Source: Carnimonas nigrificans ATCC BAA-78 (lineage in GTDB: Bacteria > Pseudomonadota > Gammaproteobacteria > Pseudomonadales > Halomonadaceae). Taken from it: a DNA stretch of 64,000 nucleotides. Shown here in pieces: positions 26,501 through 35,576 of this stretch. Under the pieces are notes generated by a model that ran no database searches, was not told where the DNA came from, and saw only the letters and a program-made list of their open reading frames with translations. The DNA is taken from assembly GCF_000526695.1 (NCBI RefSeq), contig NZ_JAGO01000014.1:151295-215294 (forward strand), written 5' to 3'. Within the stretch, counting starts at the first letter, position 1. Each line of letters begins with the position of its first letter. Both the position numbers and the translations under genes were made by a program.

Positions 26501-28305
26501 TGGCCGAGGCAACGACCACTTCCACAATGTCAGACAGCACCCGGCCGCGACTTGTCCAGCGTCAGCGCGATGCTGTCGTTGAGCAGCAGGCGCTCGCGGC
26601 GGGACTGTCGCCGTTGCAGGCGAGAGTCCTGGCGGGGCGTATCAGCACGCCGAAAAACGCTTTGGAGGCGTTGATTGAGCCCAGTCTTCGTCATCTGGTC
26701 GAGCCTTCCTGCCTGAAGGATGGGCAGCGGGCCGCCGAGCGTATCGCCCAGGCGGTTTCTGAAGGCGAACAGATTGGCATTCTGACCGACTACGATGTTG
26801 ACGGTATTACTTCGCATGTCGTCATTTTGCGCACGCTGGTAGAACTGTTCGGTGTGCCGCGCAGTCGTATTACCAGCCTGATTGGTCACCGTATCAATGA
26901 CGGATATGGCATTTCGCAGCCGCTGGTCGAGCGCACGCTCGCCTGCTCGCCGCGTCCCACGCTGGTGATTAGCGCCGACTGTGGCTCTTCCGATGAAGCC
27001 CGCATCGCGCGTCTGAAGGAAGGGGGCGTTGACGTTGTGGTCACCGATCACCATGCGGTGCCCGTGGAGGGGCCGCCTCCTTCTGCCTATGCGGTTGTTA
27101 ATCCATCGCGTCTTGATTGTGATTACCCTGATCGCACCATTGCGGGGTGCATGGTCTCCTGGCTGATTATGGCACTGACCCGCACCCTGTTGATCGACAC
27201 CGGCGTGCTGCCCGCCCAGACGCCCAAACTATCGGCATGGCTCTCGTATGTGGCATTGGGGACGGTGGCAGATTGTGTGAGTCTCGGTGACAGTGCGATT
27301 AATCGCGCCGTTGTCAGCTATGGCTTGCAGATCATCAACCGCATGCAGGAGCCTTGCTGGCAGGTGATGGCTGAGCAGTTGGGGGACGATAGCCTGCCCT
27401 TTACCGCCGAAACCCTGGGGTTCCAGATGGGGCCGCGCATCAATGCGCGTTCCCGCCTTGATGACCCTTATGCAGCGCTCCACTTTATGCTGGCGAGCGA
27501 TACGGCAACTTCACGCCGCTATCTTGACCTGTTGGAGCAGGATAACCAGTCGCGCAAGGCCATCGAAGCCGAGATGGTTGAAGCGGCCAAGCGCCTCGCC
27601 ATGCCGCAGCTTCAGCAGGAAGCACCAGTGCTGACGCTCTTTCTGGAAGAAGGTCATGCCGGCGTTCAGGGCATCGTGGCCTCGCGGCTGGTGCAAGCCT
27701 TTGGCCGGCCTTGCGTGGTGCTCACGCCTGGCTCGGCAGCGGGGCAGCTTGCTGCATCAGGACGTTCGATTGAAGGTGTGCATCTGCGTGATGCTCTGGA
27801 GCGCGCCAATGCGTTGTTGCCCGGTGCGCTGGTGCGATTTGGTGGGCATGCGGGAGCAGCAGGCTTTACTCTCGTTGCTTCATCCTTGACTGATTTCGAA
27901 GGGGCGCTCAGGCAGGCCATAGGAGAGCAGCTTAACGGTCGTGCGCTCTTTCCGGTCATTCATACGGATGGCGAGCTGGAGGCGACACAGCTGGATCTGG
28001 CCCTGCTGGATGAGATCGAGCGTTTGGGGCCTTATGGGCGTGAATTTGAAGCGCCACTGTTTGAAGGGCAATTTGTGGTCAGGCAGGCACGTCTGGTTGG
28101 CAGCGATGGCACTCATCTGATGATGGAGCTTGATGCCAATGGGCGAACAGTGCGCGCCATCTGGTTTAGAGCAGTATCAGCGGGGCAGCCAGCACCCTTG
28201 GCGGCGGGCATGGTAATGCGCTGCGCCTTCCGACCAGCGCGTAATCGGTTTCGCGGAAGGGAGTCGCTGCAAATGATGGTGGAGTTTGCCCAGGCGCTTC
28301 ATTGA
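26500..28305 (+). CDS. recJ: Single-stranded-DNA-specific 5'-3' exonuclease RecJ
   Basis: RecJ processes DNA ends in RecF recombination, mismatch repair and base excision. The DHH-family motifs are visible: LTDYDVDGITSHVVILR (motif I), SADCGSSDEA, VVVTDHHAVP (DHH), ARSRLDDP and GGHAGAAGFTL (DHHA1). The 601-residue length is normal. The listed start overlaps the thrC stop and lacks a ribosome site; an ATG at 26527 is an alternative. A strong terminator follows at 28351. Confidence 0.95.
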   Translation: MAEATTTSTMSDSTRPRLVQRQRDAVVEQQALAAGLSPLQARVLAGRISTPKNALEALIEPSLRHLVEPSCLKDGQRAAERIAQAVSEGEQIGILTDYDVDGITSHVVILRTLVELFGVPRSRITSLIGHRINDGYGISQPLVERTLACSPRPTLVISADCGSSDEARIARLKEGGVDVVVTDHHAVPVEGPPPSAYAVVNPSRLDCDYPDRTIAGCMVSWLIMALTRTLLIDTGVLPAQTPKLSAWLSYVALGTVADCVSLGDSAINRAVVSYGLQIINRMQEPCWQVMAEQLGDDSLPFTAETLGFQMGPRINARSRLDDPYAALHFMLASDTATSRRYLDLLEQDNQSRKAIEAEMVEAAKRLAMPQLQQEAPVLTLFLEEGHAGVQGIVASRLVQAFGRPCVVLTPGSAAGQLAASGRSIEGVHLRDALERANALLPGALVRFGGHAGAAGFTLVASSLTDFEGALRQAIGEQLNGRALFPVIHTDGELEATQLDLALLDEIERLGPYGREFEAPLFEGQFVVRQARLVGSDGTHLMMELDANGRTVRAIWFRAVSAGQPAPLAAGMVMRCAFRPARNRFRGRESLQMMVEFAQALH

Positions 28306-28350
28306 TACGCCGTGGTGTGAACTCAACGAGTCATGCAGATTGAAAGCTAA

Positions 28351-28386
28351 AAAAAGCCCTTCCGGTCGTAACCGGAAGGGCTTTTC
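28351..28386. terminator. Bidirectional rho-independent terminator between recJ and the porin
   Basis: AAAAGCCCTTCCGGT and ACCGGAAGGGCTTTT form a perfect 15-bp stem with a four-base loop (CGTA). A-rich and T-rich flanks on both sides let it end both the rightward recJ and leftward porin transcripts. Confidence 0.93.
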
Positions 28387-28431
28387 TCTGACAGGCTGAG
28401 ACGCTATGCCTCTGAGCCTTACGCTACCGGA

Positions 28432-29622
28432 TCAGTAGTTATAGCGGACAAACAGGGTAGTGGCGTCGTGATCGTAGAGATCATACTTGCCGCCACCGTT
28501 TTCGGCGGAGCGGTGCCCAGTGTCGTCCATCCACATGTGTTCGAGGGCAACAATAACGTGGCCATCGAAGGAAATGCTGGCAAGACCAAGAATGGAACGC
28601 TCGATGGTGTTCTCTTTCTCTTTGCGATCCTCGGCGTAACTGTATTCGGCATAGCCCTGCAGGTCACCTGCCGGACCAAGCAGCTTGGGCCAGGTATAGG
28701 ACAGGAAGGTATCGTAGTTGCGCCAGGTGTGACCTGTGAAGTCAGCATGGTTACGTGATTCGCCGGCCAGTGCTGCGACCATCCAGTTGCCGGGCGTCCA
28801 GTTGGCACCCATCTCCCATCCGTTGCTTGAGGGCGACTTGTTACCGTTGATTGCCGTTTCGCCGTCACCAGCCTTGAACTTGGCATGGTGGAAGACAGCG
28901 CCCAGGGTTACGTCATAACCAGGACGGTACTGACCACCCACTTCGTAGAAGTACTTGCGCTTGTAGCCGTAGTCCTGGCCGGGAGTAGCGATCAGGTTGC
29001 CGTTGGCGTCGGTATTATTGACGTTGTAGACAGGATCGCCGCTTTTGATATGCCCATAGGAGGTGCCATACATCGCGCCGACCGTGAACTTGCCCAGATC
29101 AACCGAGTACTTGATGCTGCGCGAAGGACGAGTGCCGCCTTTCAGATCTGACGCCATCCATGATTGAGCGGTGTAGTCGGTAAAGTTCCAGGGAATATCG
29201 GTGAAGACGTCGACGTAGTCATACATCAACGAATCCTGGCGGCCTATGGTCAGGGTACCGTAGGTCGGGTTGCTTACACCCACATAGGTATAGCGGTTGA
29301 AGTGGTCGTCATTCTCGCCAGTGGTGAACAGGGCATCGAATCCCTCTTCCCAGCGAGCAAAACCGGTCCAGCCGTTGTCGAAGTAGTGTTCATAGGCCAG
29401 GTTGATACGGGTACCGCCGTTGTTCAGGCCGGTATCTTTACTTGTGCCCTGATAGTTCCAGTCGTAGCTGTATGCAAAACGACCGCTGATCGTAAATTTA
29501 TTGGTTTCGTTCTCAAAGGCGGTGAAGGCGGAAGCCTGATAAGCGATGCCAAGCGACGCGATTCCGATGGCAACGGCAAGGGTCGAGCGAGTCAATAAGT
29601 AGTTGGCTGCTGTGCGCGGCAT
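28432..29622 (-). CDS. General Gram-negative outer-membrane porin
   Basis: The 396-residue protein has a signal peptide (STLAVAIGIASLGIAYQASA) and a beta-barrel composition: alternating aromatic and polar residues, Gly/Asn-rich turns, no cysteine. Porin features include FTISGRFAYSYDW, YVGVSNPTYGTLTIGRQDS (the conserved loop L3 entry) and strand repeats to the C-terminus FVRYNY. The final residue is Tyr rather than the common Phe. It should be a trimeric diffusion pore for small solutes. It lies next to the peptide-uptake cluster on the same strand and could admit peptides, which is inference only. Confidence 0.9.
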   Translation of the reverse strand: MPRTAANYLLTRSTLAVAIGIASLGIAYQASAFTAFENETNKFTISGRFAYSYDWNYQGTSKDTGLNNGGTRINLAYEHYFDNGWTGFARWEEGFDALFTTGENDDHFNRYTYVGVSNPTYGTLTIGRQDSLMYDYVDVFTDIPWNFTDYTAQSWMASDLKGGTRPSRSIKYSVDLGKFTVGAMYGTSYGHIKSGDPVYNVNNTDANGNLIATPGQDYGYKRKYFYEVGGQYRPGYDVTLGAVFHHAKFKAGDGETAINGNKSPSSNGWEMGANWTPGNWMVAALAGESRNHADFTGHTWRNYDTFLSYTWPKLLGPAGDLQGYAEYSYAEDRKEKENTIERSILGLASISFDGHVIVALEHMWMDDTGHRSAENGGGKYDLYDHDATTLFVRYNY

Positions 29623-29660
29623 AAAGGCAATGTTCCAGTATTCAAGCGTATTATAGTGAG

Positions 29661-29774
29661 ATGCTGCATATGCGAACTACGCAAGGCAGCAACTTGAGTG
29701 CTAAAGGTGTTCCCTCCGAGCTCGCACGCGAGAAGGAGATGAAGCGCCGCCAGCAGCAGAAAACCGATCAGTGA
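29661..29774 (+). CDS. Possible 37-residue basic small protein
   Basis: An open frame from ATG 29661 (or the in-frame ATG 29670) encodes MLHMRTTQGSNL, then SAKGVPSELAREKEMKRRQQ, ending QKTDQ. Codon choice (CGC, GAG, CAG, GGC) resembles genes around it although the surrounding DNA is AT-rich. A TATTAT lies just upstream but the ribosome site is poor. It is antisense to nothing and sits between two leftward units. I do not recognise the product; it may be a small protein, a gene remnant or chance. Confidence 0.3.
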   Translation: MLHMRTTQGSNLSAKGVPSELAREKEMKRRQQQKTDQ

Positions 29775-29979
29775 GCAGTATCTTTTTTGTGCACTGGGAT
29801 GTTGCGCCAACGGTAGTTAATTTATACCGAAAAAAGAGAGCGATCTCACCCCTTAATGAGGCGAGTTCGATTTAAATAAAAGATTAAGATTTTATCTACA
29901 ATAGATAATTTCTAATTCCACTAGAGGCGGGAGTATTGATAAATCCTTGCGCGCATATCGCTATATGACGCAATTATAT

Positions 29980-30022
29980 GATGCCTCCTGCTTTTTTACG
30001 CTGAACGCAAAAAGGAGGCATC
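29980..30022 (-). terminator. Hairpin downstream of oppDF
   Basis: GATGCCTCC and GGAGGCATC pair perfectly, nine base pairs. An inner T-run/A-run (TTTTTT / AAAAA) extends the stem around a loop. It lies about 10 bases after the last gene of the leftward opp cluster and is its likely transcript end. Confidence 0.7.
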
Positions 30023-30031
30023 CCGCATGAT

Positions 30032-31678
30032 TCAGGCGACGTCGACTTCTTCCAGATTTAAAAAGGCTGCATCAATCAATGCGCGGGTATAAGGCTCTTT
30101 GGGCGCGGAGAAAATCTGCTCGGTAGTGCCTTGTTCGATCACGGCGCCCTGTTTCATGACCAGCACATGATCGGCCAGCGCTCTTACCACTGTCAGGTCA
30201 TGGCTGATAAAGACATACGTCAGATCATACTTGCGCTGAACACTTCTCAACAGTTCAACTACGCGCACCTGCACCGAGCGATCCAGTGCCGAGGTGGGTT
30301 CATCCAGCAATAGAAACTCAGGCTTTAGCACCAGGGCGCGGGCGATGGCGATACGCTGGCGCTGCCCGCCGGAGAATTCATGGGGATAGCGGCTCGCCAT
30401 GCGCGGATCGAGCGCCACCTCTTCAAGCACCTCGACCACGCGACGCTGGCGCTCCTTGCGGTTGAGTTCAGGGTGGTGCACCTTGAGTCCTTCGCTCACG
30501 ATTTCGCCGACATTAAGTCGTGGTGATAGCGAGCCGTAAGGGTCCTGAAAGATCACCTGCATGCGGGAACGCACCGGACGCATTTCGCTGGTGCTCAAAC
30601 GCGCAAGATCGGTGCCATCAAACACGGTGCGTCCCTCGCTTTCCAGCAGTTGCAGCAAGGCGCGGCCCAGCGTTGACTTCCCTGAACCTGATTCGCCCAC
30701 AATACCAATGGTTTGTCCGCGCTTTACGTCAAGGCTGATACCGCGTACAGCGTCGAATTTTTCATCGGCACGAAACCAGTGCTTTTTGGTGGTGAAGGAT
30801 ACCTTGATATTGTCAGCCTCAAGCAGCACCGGGCTATCGTCGGCCACCTGAGCTTTCCTGCCTTTGGGTGTCGAAGCGAGCAGCATACGGGTGTACTCCT
30901 CCTTCGGTGCGGTAAATACGTCGGCCACCGAACCGGCTTCAATGCCCTTGCCGTTACGCATTACGCACACGCTGTCAGCAAAGCGCTTGACCAGATTGAG
31001 GTCGTGGGTAATGAAGAGGATCGACATGCCCATCTTCTGCTGAAGCTCTTTCAAAAGAGCCAGAATTTGTGCCTGCACCGTTACGTCCAGCGCGGTCGTC
31101 GGCTCATCGGCAATCAGCAGCTTAGGTTCACAGGCCAATGCCATCGCGATCATGACACGCTGGCGCTGGCCTCCTGACAGCTCATAAGGGTAGCTCTTGA
31201 TGCGCCTTTCCGGTTCAGGAATACCGACCTGCTCAAGCAGCGTGACAACGCGCTTTTTAGCCTCTCTTTTCGAAATTTTGCGGTGCTTGAGAATAACTTC
31301 GGCGACCTGCTTGCCAATGCGCTGCATCGGATTCAGCGAAGTCATCGGCTCCTGAAAGATCATCGAAATATCATTGCCGCGAATCCGGCGCATCTCACTT
31401 GCCGACATTGACAGCAGATTACGGCCTTCAAAGAGCGCTTCACCTGATACCTTGGCAAGCTCCGGCAGTAGCTGTAGCAGGGCGTTGGAGCTGACCGACT
31501 TGCCTGAACCTGATTCGCCCACCAGCGCCATGATTTCGCCCTTGGCGATGGTGAAGTGAATATCATCAACCGCGCGGACATCGCCTTTGGGCAGCGAAAA
31601 GTCAACGTTCACGCCATTGACTTCCAGGAGCGGGGCGGCGTGAGAGGAGGTGCTGGAAACGTGGGAAGGGGTAGTCAT
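30032..31678 (-). CDS. Oligopeptide ABC transporter, fused double ATPase (OppD-OppF type)
   Basis: Cytoplasmic energy subunit with two complete nucleotide-binding domains in 548 residues, like E. coli YejF or GsiA. First half: Walker [14 protein letters not shown], signature [15 protein letters not shown], Walker [13 protein letters not shown]. Second half: [38 protein letters not shown]. In OppD and OppF the two halves are separate proteins. It pairs with the OppB and OppC permeases immediately upstream (12-base gap). The ribosome site GAGGAG precedes the start. Last gene of the cluster. Confidence 0.95.
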   Translation of the reverse strand: MTTPSHVSSTSSHAAPLLEVNGVNVDFSLPKGDVRAVDDIHFTIAKGEIMALVGESGSGKSVSSNALLQLLPELAKVSGEALFEGRNLLSMSASEMRRIRGNDISMIFQEPMTSLNPMQRIGKQVAEVILKHRKISKREAKKRVVTLLEQVGIPEPERRIKSYPYELSGGQRQRVMIAMALACEPKLLIADEPTTALDVTVQAQILALLKELQQKMGMSILFITHDLNLVKRFADSVCVMRNGKGIEAGSVADVFTAPKEEYTRMLLASTPKGRKAQVADDSPVLLEADNIKVSFTTKKHWFRADEKFDAVRGISLDVKRGQTIGIVGESGSGKSTLGRALLQLLESEGRTVFDGTDLARLSTSEMRPVRSRMQVIFQDPYGSLSPRLNVGEIVSEGLKVHHPELNRKERQRRVVEVLEEVALDPRMASRYPHEFSGGQRQRIAIARALVLKPEFLLLDEPTSALDRSVQVRVVELLRSVQRKYDLTYVFISHDLTVVRALADHVLVMKQGAVIEQGTTEQIFSAPKEPYTRALIDAAFLNLEEVDVA

Positions 31679-31690
31679 CGGCGTATCTCC

Positions 31691-32602
31691 TCAGCGTGTT
31701 TTAGGATCGAGCGCATCGCGCAGGCCATCACCAAGGAAGTTCAGGCAGAACAGGGTTACCGCCAGAAACACTGACGGGAAAATCAGCATCCAGGGAGCGC
31801 TTTCCATCATCTGCTGACCTTCTGAAATCAGTACGCCCCAGCTGGTGAGCGGCTCCTGCACGCCCAGCCCCAAAAACGAGAGGAAGCTTTCCAGCAGAAT
31901 AACCTTCGGCACCGTCAGGGTGACATAGACAATCACCGGCCCAATGGCGTTGGGGATCAAATGACGGGTCACGATTTTGGAATCCTTCACGCCCAGCGCC
32001 TTGGCAGCCTCAACGTACTCCTTGCGCTTCAGCGACAGCACCTGACCGCGCACGATGCGCGCCATATCCAGCCACTCGACGGCGCCAATGGCCGCATAGA
32101 TCAGCAGAATATTGCGGCCAAACACCACCATCAGCAGAATTACCATGAACATGAAGGGCAGTGAAAACATGATGTCAACGAAACGCATCATCAGGTTATC
32201 AATACGTCCACCGAAGTAGCCGGCCACTGCTCCGTATAACACCCCGATCACCAGACTGACGATAGTGGCGACCAGCGCTACCGATAGCGAGATACGTCCG
32301 CCATACAGCGTTCTGGCAAGCAGGTCACGACCGTTGGCATCGGTGCCGAAATAGTGGGCACCTTCACTGGAAGGCGCTGTCATGAAGCTATTCCAGTCAA
32401 CTTCATCCAGCCCCCACGGCAAGAGCCAAGGGCCGCATACGCAGGCAATGGTCAGCACAATCAGCAGCACCAGGCTGGTCATGGCGGCCTTGTTCTGGCG
32501 CAAACGGCGCCAGGCTTCGACGGCGAGACTATCACCGGCCTGAAATTCATCGCTGGCAGCGCTTACATCCGTGCCGGCGGAAGGTGTTGTATGTGTACTC
32601 AT
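31691..32602 (-). CDS. oppC: Peptide ABC transporter permease OppC
   Basis: Inner-membrane permease of 303 residues with six hydrophobic segments and the extended N-terminus typical of OppC/DppC (AWRRLRQNKAAMTSLVLL). The ATPase-contact EAA loop reads EAAKALGVKDSKIVTRHLIPNA. It ends GDGLRDALDPKTR as in OppC proteins. An ATG at 32602 is used; a TTG one codon upstream is less likely. It follows oppB by 96 bases. Confidence 0.94.
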   Translation of the reverse strand: MSTHTTPSAGTDVSAASDEFQAGDSLAVEAWRRLRQNKAAMTSLVLLIVLTIACVCGPWLLPWGLDEVDWNSFMTAPSSEGAHYFGTDANGRDLLARTLYGGRISLSVALVATIVSLVIGVLYGAVAGYFGGRIDNLMMRFVDIMFSLPFMFMVILLMVVFGRNILLIYAAIGAVEWLDMARIVRGQVLSLKRKEYVEAAKALGVKDSKIVTRHLIPNAIGPVIVYVTLTVPKVILLESFLSFLGLGVQEPLTSWGVLISEGQQMMESAPWMLIFPSVFLAVTLFCLNFLGDGLRDALDPKTR

Positions 32603-32698
32603 CAATAATTACCGGTTAGGCCAGGGCAACAAATACGCTGTTGTATTGTTGGCGTTGTGTACCCAACGCCGCTCAGTGGCGGCGTCCGTCAGCAAAGG

Positions 32699-33622
32699 TC
32701 AGTCGTAACGAATTTGCGGATCGAGCACGCTATAGAGCAGATCGACAATCAGGTTCATCACGATAATCAAAATGGCATAGAACACCACGACGCCCATGAC
32801 CAGCGTGTAGTCACGATTGAGCGCGCCTTGCACAAAGTAGCGGCCAATACCTGGCAGGCCAAAAATCTGCTCGATAACGACTGAGCCGGTCACGATGGCC
32901 GCAATGGCCGGGCCAAGATAGGAGAGTACCGGCAGCAGCGCGGGGCGCAGGGCATGACGCAAAATGACCTCGGTAGGCGTTAGCCCTTTGGCGCGCGCGG
33001 TACGAATATATTGGCTGCCTAACACTTCGATCATGGATGCACGCATCAGGCGCGCAATGGCAGCGATCTGCGCGAGTGCCAGCGCCGCCACCGGCATCAC
33101 CAGATTGGGCAGGGCACCGTCGTGCCAGCCACCGGCGGGTAGCCACGCCAGAATAACCCCGAACACCAGCGCTAGAATGGGCGCGATCACAAAGCTGGGC
33201 ACTGCGATGCCGCCCAGCGCTATTCCCATCACCAGATAATCGACTGCCGAATTGCGTTTAATGGCGGCAATAATGCCGAGCGGCAAGCCGATAATCAGCG
33301 CCACCAGCATCGCCCAGGCTCCTAGCGTCAGGCTCACCGGAAAGCCTTGCCAGATCAGGTCGGTAACGCTGAAATCCTTGTATTTGAATGAGGGGCCGAA
33401 GTCGCCATGGGCAATACCATCCAGGTAGCGTACATACTGCTGCCACAGCGGCTCATCCATATGGTAGGCCGCCATCAGGTTGGCTTCGATTTCCGGCGGT
33501 AGCTGGCGCTCACCGTCGAAGGGGCCGCCCGGGGCAAGTCTCATCAGAAAGAATGAAACAGTAATAACGATCAATAGCGTGGGAATCGCCTGACCGATGC
33601 GTTTGATTATGTAGCTCAGCAT
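32699..33622 (-). CDS. oppB: Peptide ABC transporter permease OppB
   Basis: Inner-membrane permease, 307 residues, six hydrophobic segments. The N-terminus MLSYIIKRIGQAIPTLLIVI with RLAPGGPF is typical of OppB. The EAA loop reads IRTARAKGLTPTEVILRHALRPALLP, and the C-terminus ends in VDLLYSVLDPQIRYD. Forms the channel with OppC. It lies 50 bases after the nearest binding-protein gene. Confidence 0.95.
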   Translation of the reverse strand: MLSYIIKRIGQAIPTLLIVITVSFFLMRLAPGGPFDGERQLPPEIEANLMAAYHMDEPLWQQYVRYLDGIAHGDFGPSFKYKDFSVTDLIWQGFPVSLTLGAWAMLVALIIGLPLGIIAAIKRNSAVDYLVMGIALGGIAVPSFVIAPILALVFGVILAWLPAGGWHDGALPNLVMPVAALALAQIAAIARLMRASMIEVLGSQYIRTARAKGLTPTEVILRHALRPALLPVLSYLGPAIAAIVTGSVVIEQIFGLPGIGRYFVQGALNRDYTLVMGVVVFYAILIIVMNLIVDLLYSVLDPQIRYD

Positions 33623-33672
33623 ATCGTTATTGGAATCCGCTGCATCAAGGGTCGAAAGTCAACAAGGAAGCG

Positions 33673-35280
33673 TCACTGTGTCAGGCTAATGTAGCGCAAC
33701 GGGTGAACATCCAAGGGGTTAGTGTGCCAGCCTTTCACCTTGTCGGATACCAGGTTGATCGAGACATAGTCATAGAGTGGCAGTAGAGCGTAGTCATTCA
33801 GTAATAGCTGCTGCGCTTCCGTCAGCAGTGGGGCGCGCTTTTGCGGATCGAGTTCGCGGCTAATGGCATCGACCAACTGATCGTAACGAGCGTTGTGATA
33901 GTGACCATAATTGCCTTCCCCACCCGTGACAAAGCTCTTCAGAAAATCCTGCGGATCGTTGACCGTGGCCACGCCGCCATAGCGACCCACTTCAAAGTTG
34001 CCTTGTCTCAGCGCATTGAAATGCACCGCTGCTTCGCTATTGGTCAGCGTAGTGGTCACGCCAATTTGCTTCCACATGGCACTGATCGCTACCGCGATAC
34101 GGCGGTGATCGTCCAGGGTGTTATAGGCAATGCCGAGATGCAGCGGATGTTTCGGGCCGTAGCCCGCTTCCGCCAGTAATTGTCTGGCCCGCTTCAGGCG
34201 CTCCTCCATGGGCTGATGGGCGAAGGACATTTCACCTTCAGCACCACCTTCCATCGCTTTGGGAAGATACCAGTAAGAGGGTGATTGCCCTTGCCCCAGA
34301 ATCCTATGGGCAATGATGTCGCGCCGCACGGCCAGGTTCAGCGCTTCCCGTATACGTTTGTCAGCCAAAGGGGAGCCTTCACGCATATTGAAGACGTAGT
34401 AATACTCACCCAGCAGCGGCGCAACCTTGAGTTCGTTGGGGAAGTTTTTCTTCACCGTCGGATACTGGGTAGCGGGAACCCCCGTATAGGAGAGCGTAAG
34501 CTCACCGGTGCGGAAGCGGTTAAGCGCTGCCTGCGCATCGTTGATGGGATAAAAGTGGGCAGTGTCGAGCTTTACGCTATCGGCTGCGTAGAATTGAGGA
34601 TTCTTGCTCAGTTGAATATCGCTTTGCGGTATCCAGCGCGTTAGCTGGAAGGGGCCGCTCACCACCAGCTTGCCCGCTTTGACCCAATTGCCTTGCTGAG
34701 ACTCAATATAGTGACGCGGCAGCGGCGCGCTCTCGGCCATAGCCAGGGCCTGCAGAAAGAAGGGAGTCGGCTGGGTCAGATAAATCTTCAGCGTGTGTTG
34801 ATCAACGGCTTCCACCCCTAGGGTATCGGGGGTGGCCTTGCCGGCATTGATCGCTGCGGCGTTCTTGATGGTGTAGTAGAGGTTCGCGTTGTAAGCCGCG
34901 GTGGATGGGGCTAACTCACGTCTGAGGGCGAAGACGGCATCATCGGCGGTAATGGGCTGACCATCCGACCATTTGGCATCACGCAAATGAAAGGTGTAGG
35001 TCAGGCCGTCGTCCGAGATTTCCCAGCTGCTGGCAAGCCCAGGTACTAGCTCTGCCTTGCTATCGTAGGAAACCAGCGTGGCAAACAGCTCACGAATGAT
35101 GCGCGTTTCCCAGGTTCCCGAAGCCTTTTGAGGGTCGAGCGTACCTGGCTCATCGCCGTTGGCGATCTTCAGGGTTGCCCCATGAGCAGGCAAGATAGCG
35201 GCCGCGAGTGAAAGCGCCAGAATAGCGGTGCGAACTTTAAAAATCGCGATACGCACGCGCGATGCAACCATGGTGAACAT
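33673..35280 (-). CDS. oppA: Oligopeptide-binding protein, OppA family (copy 1, next to oppB)
   Basis: Periplasmic receptor of the transporter, 535 residues (SBP_bac_5 family). A basic N-terminus and a hydrophobic signal peptide end near LPAHGAT. Family motifs: NGDEPGTLDPQKASG, LVPGLASSWEISDDGLTYTF, LRDAKWSDGQPITADD and, near the end, NDPQDFLKSFV and LDVHPLRYISL. Start 35280 has AGGAG at a good distance. This copy is closest to the permeases (50 bases) and is probably the original receptor. A 296-base gap with its own possible promoter separates it from copy 2. Confidence 0.94.
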   Translation of the reverse strand: MFTMVASRVRIAIFKVRTAILALSLAAAILPAHGATLKIANGDEPGTLDPQKASGTWETRIIRELFATLVSYDSKAELVPGLASSWEISDDGLTYTFHLRDAKWSDGQPITADDAVFALRRELAPSTAAYNANLYYTIKNAAAINAGKATPDTLGVEAVDQHTLKIYLTQPTPFFLQALAMAESAPLPRHYIESQQGNWVKAGKLVVSGPFQLTRWIPQSDIQLSKNPQFYAADSVKLDTAHFYPINDAQAALNRFRTGELTLSYTGVPATQYPTVKKNFPNELKVAPLLGEYYYVFNMREGSPLADKRIREALNLAVRRDIIAHRILGQGQSPSYWYLPKAMEGGAEGEMSFAHQPMEERLKRARQLLAEAGYGPKHPLHLGIAYNTLDDHRRIAVAISAMWKQIGVTTTLTNSEAAVHFNALRQGNFEVGRYGGVATVNDPQDFLKSFVTGGEGNYGHYHNARYDQLVDAISRELDPQKRAPLLTEAQQLLLNDYALLPLYDYVSINLVSDKVKGWHTNPLDVHPLRYISLTQ

Positions 35281-35576
35281 CCCTCTCTCCTGACGCTTGC
35301 CCCTTGCGGGCTGTTGACGTTGTTATGGCGCCCCATGATGGGATAGCCGTAGAGCGTTTCAGGCGCACTTTTTGTAAAGCGTTTTTGTAAGACGTAGCGG
35401 TGATTGTGTCAGTTTTGGGACAAAAAGCCAGCCGTAACAAGAGGGTTCCACGACAATAGGAAGCGAGCCTTCACACTATGCCGTGACGCAGGAGAGTGGA
35501 GCAGGGTGATCCTGTGTTGGGCATGCTGAACGCGCATGGGCCTGGCCCGCGCAGCAGAGCGCCGCACGGGGTGGCA

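Larger units (their letters stand above)
29623..30031. other. AT-rich intergenic region between porin and opp cluster
   Basis: About 410 bases, markedly AT-rich from 29815 to 29980, should carry the leftward porin promoter. It includes a possible small rightward gene (29661-29774) and the terminator of the opp cluster (29980-30022), listed separately. Confidence 0.6.

Noticed and set aside
29592..29810. Leftward 72-residue frame with a lipoprotein-like LLLACE
   Set aside because: It overlaps the porin start and the promoter region, lacks a ribosome site, and the rest is not protein-like.
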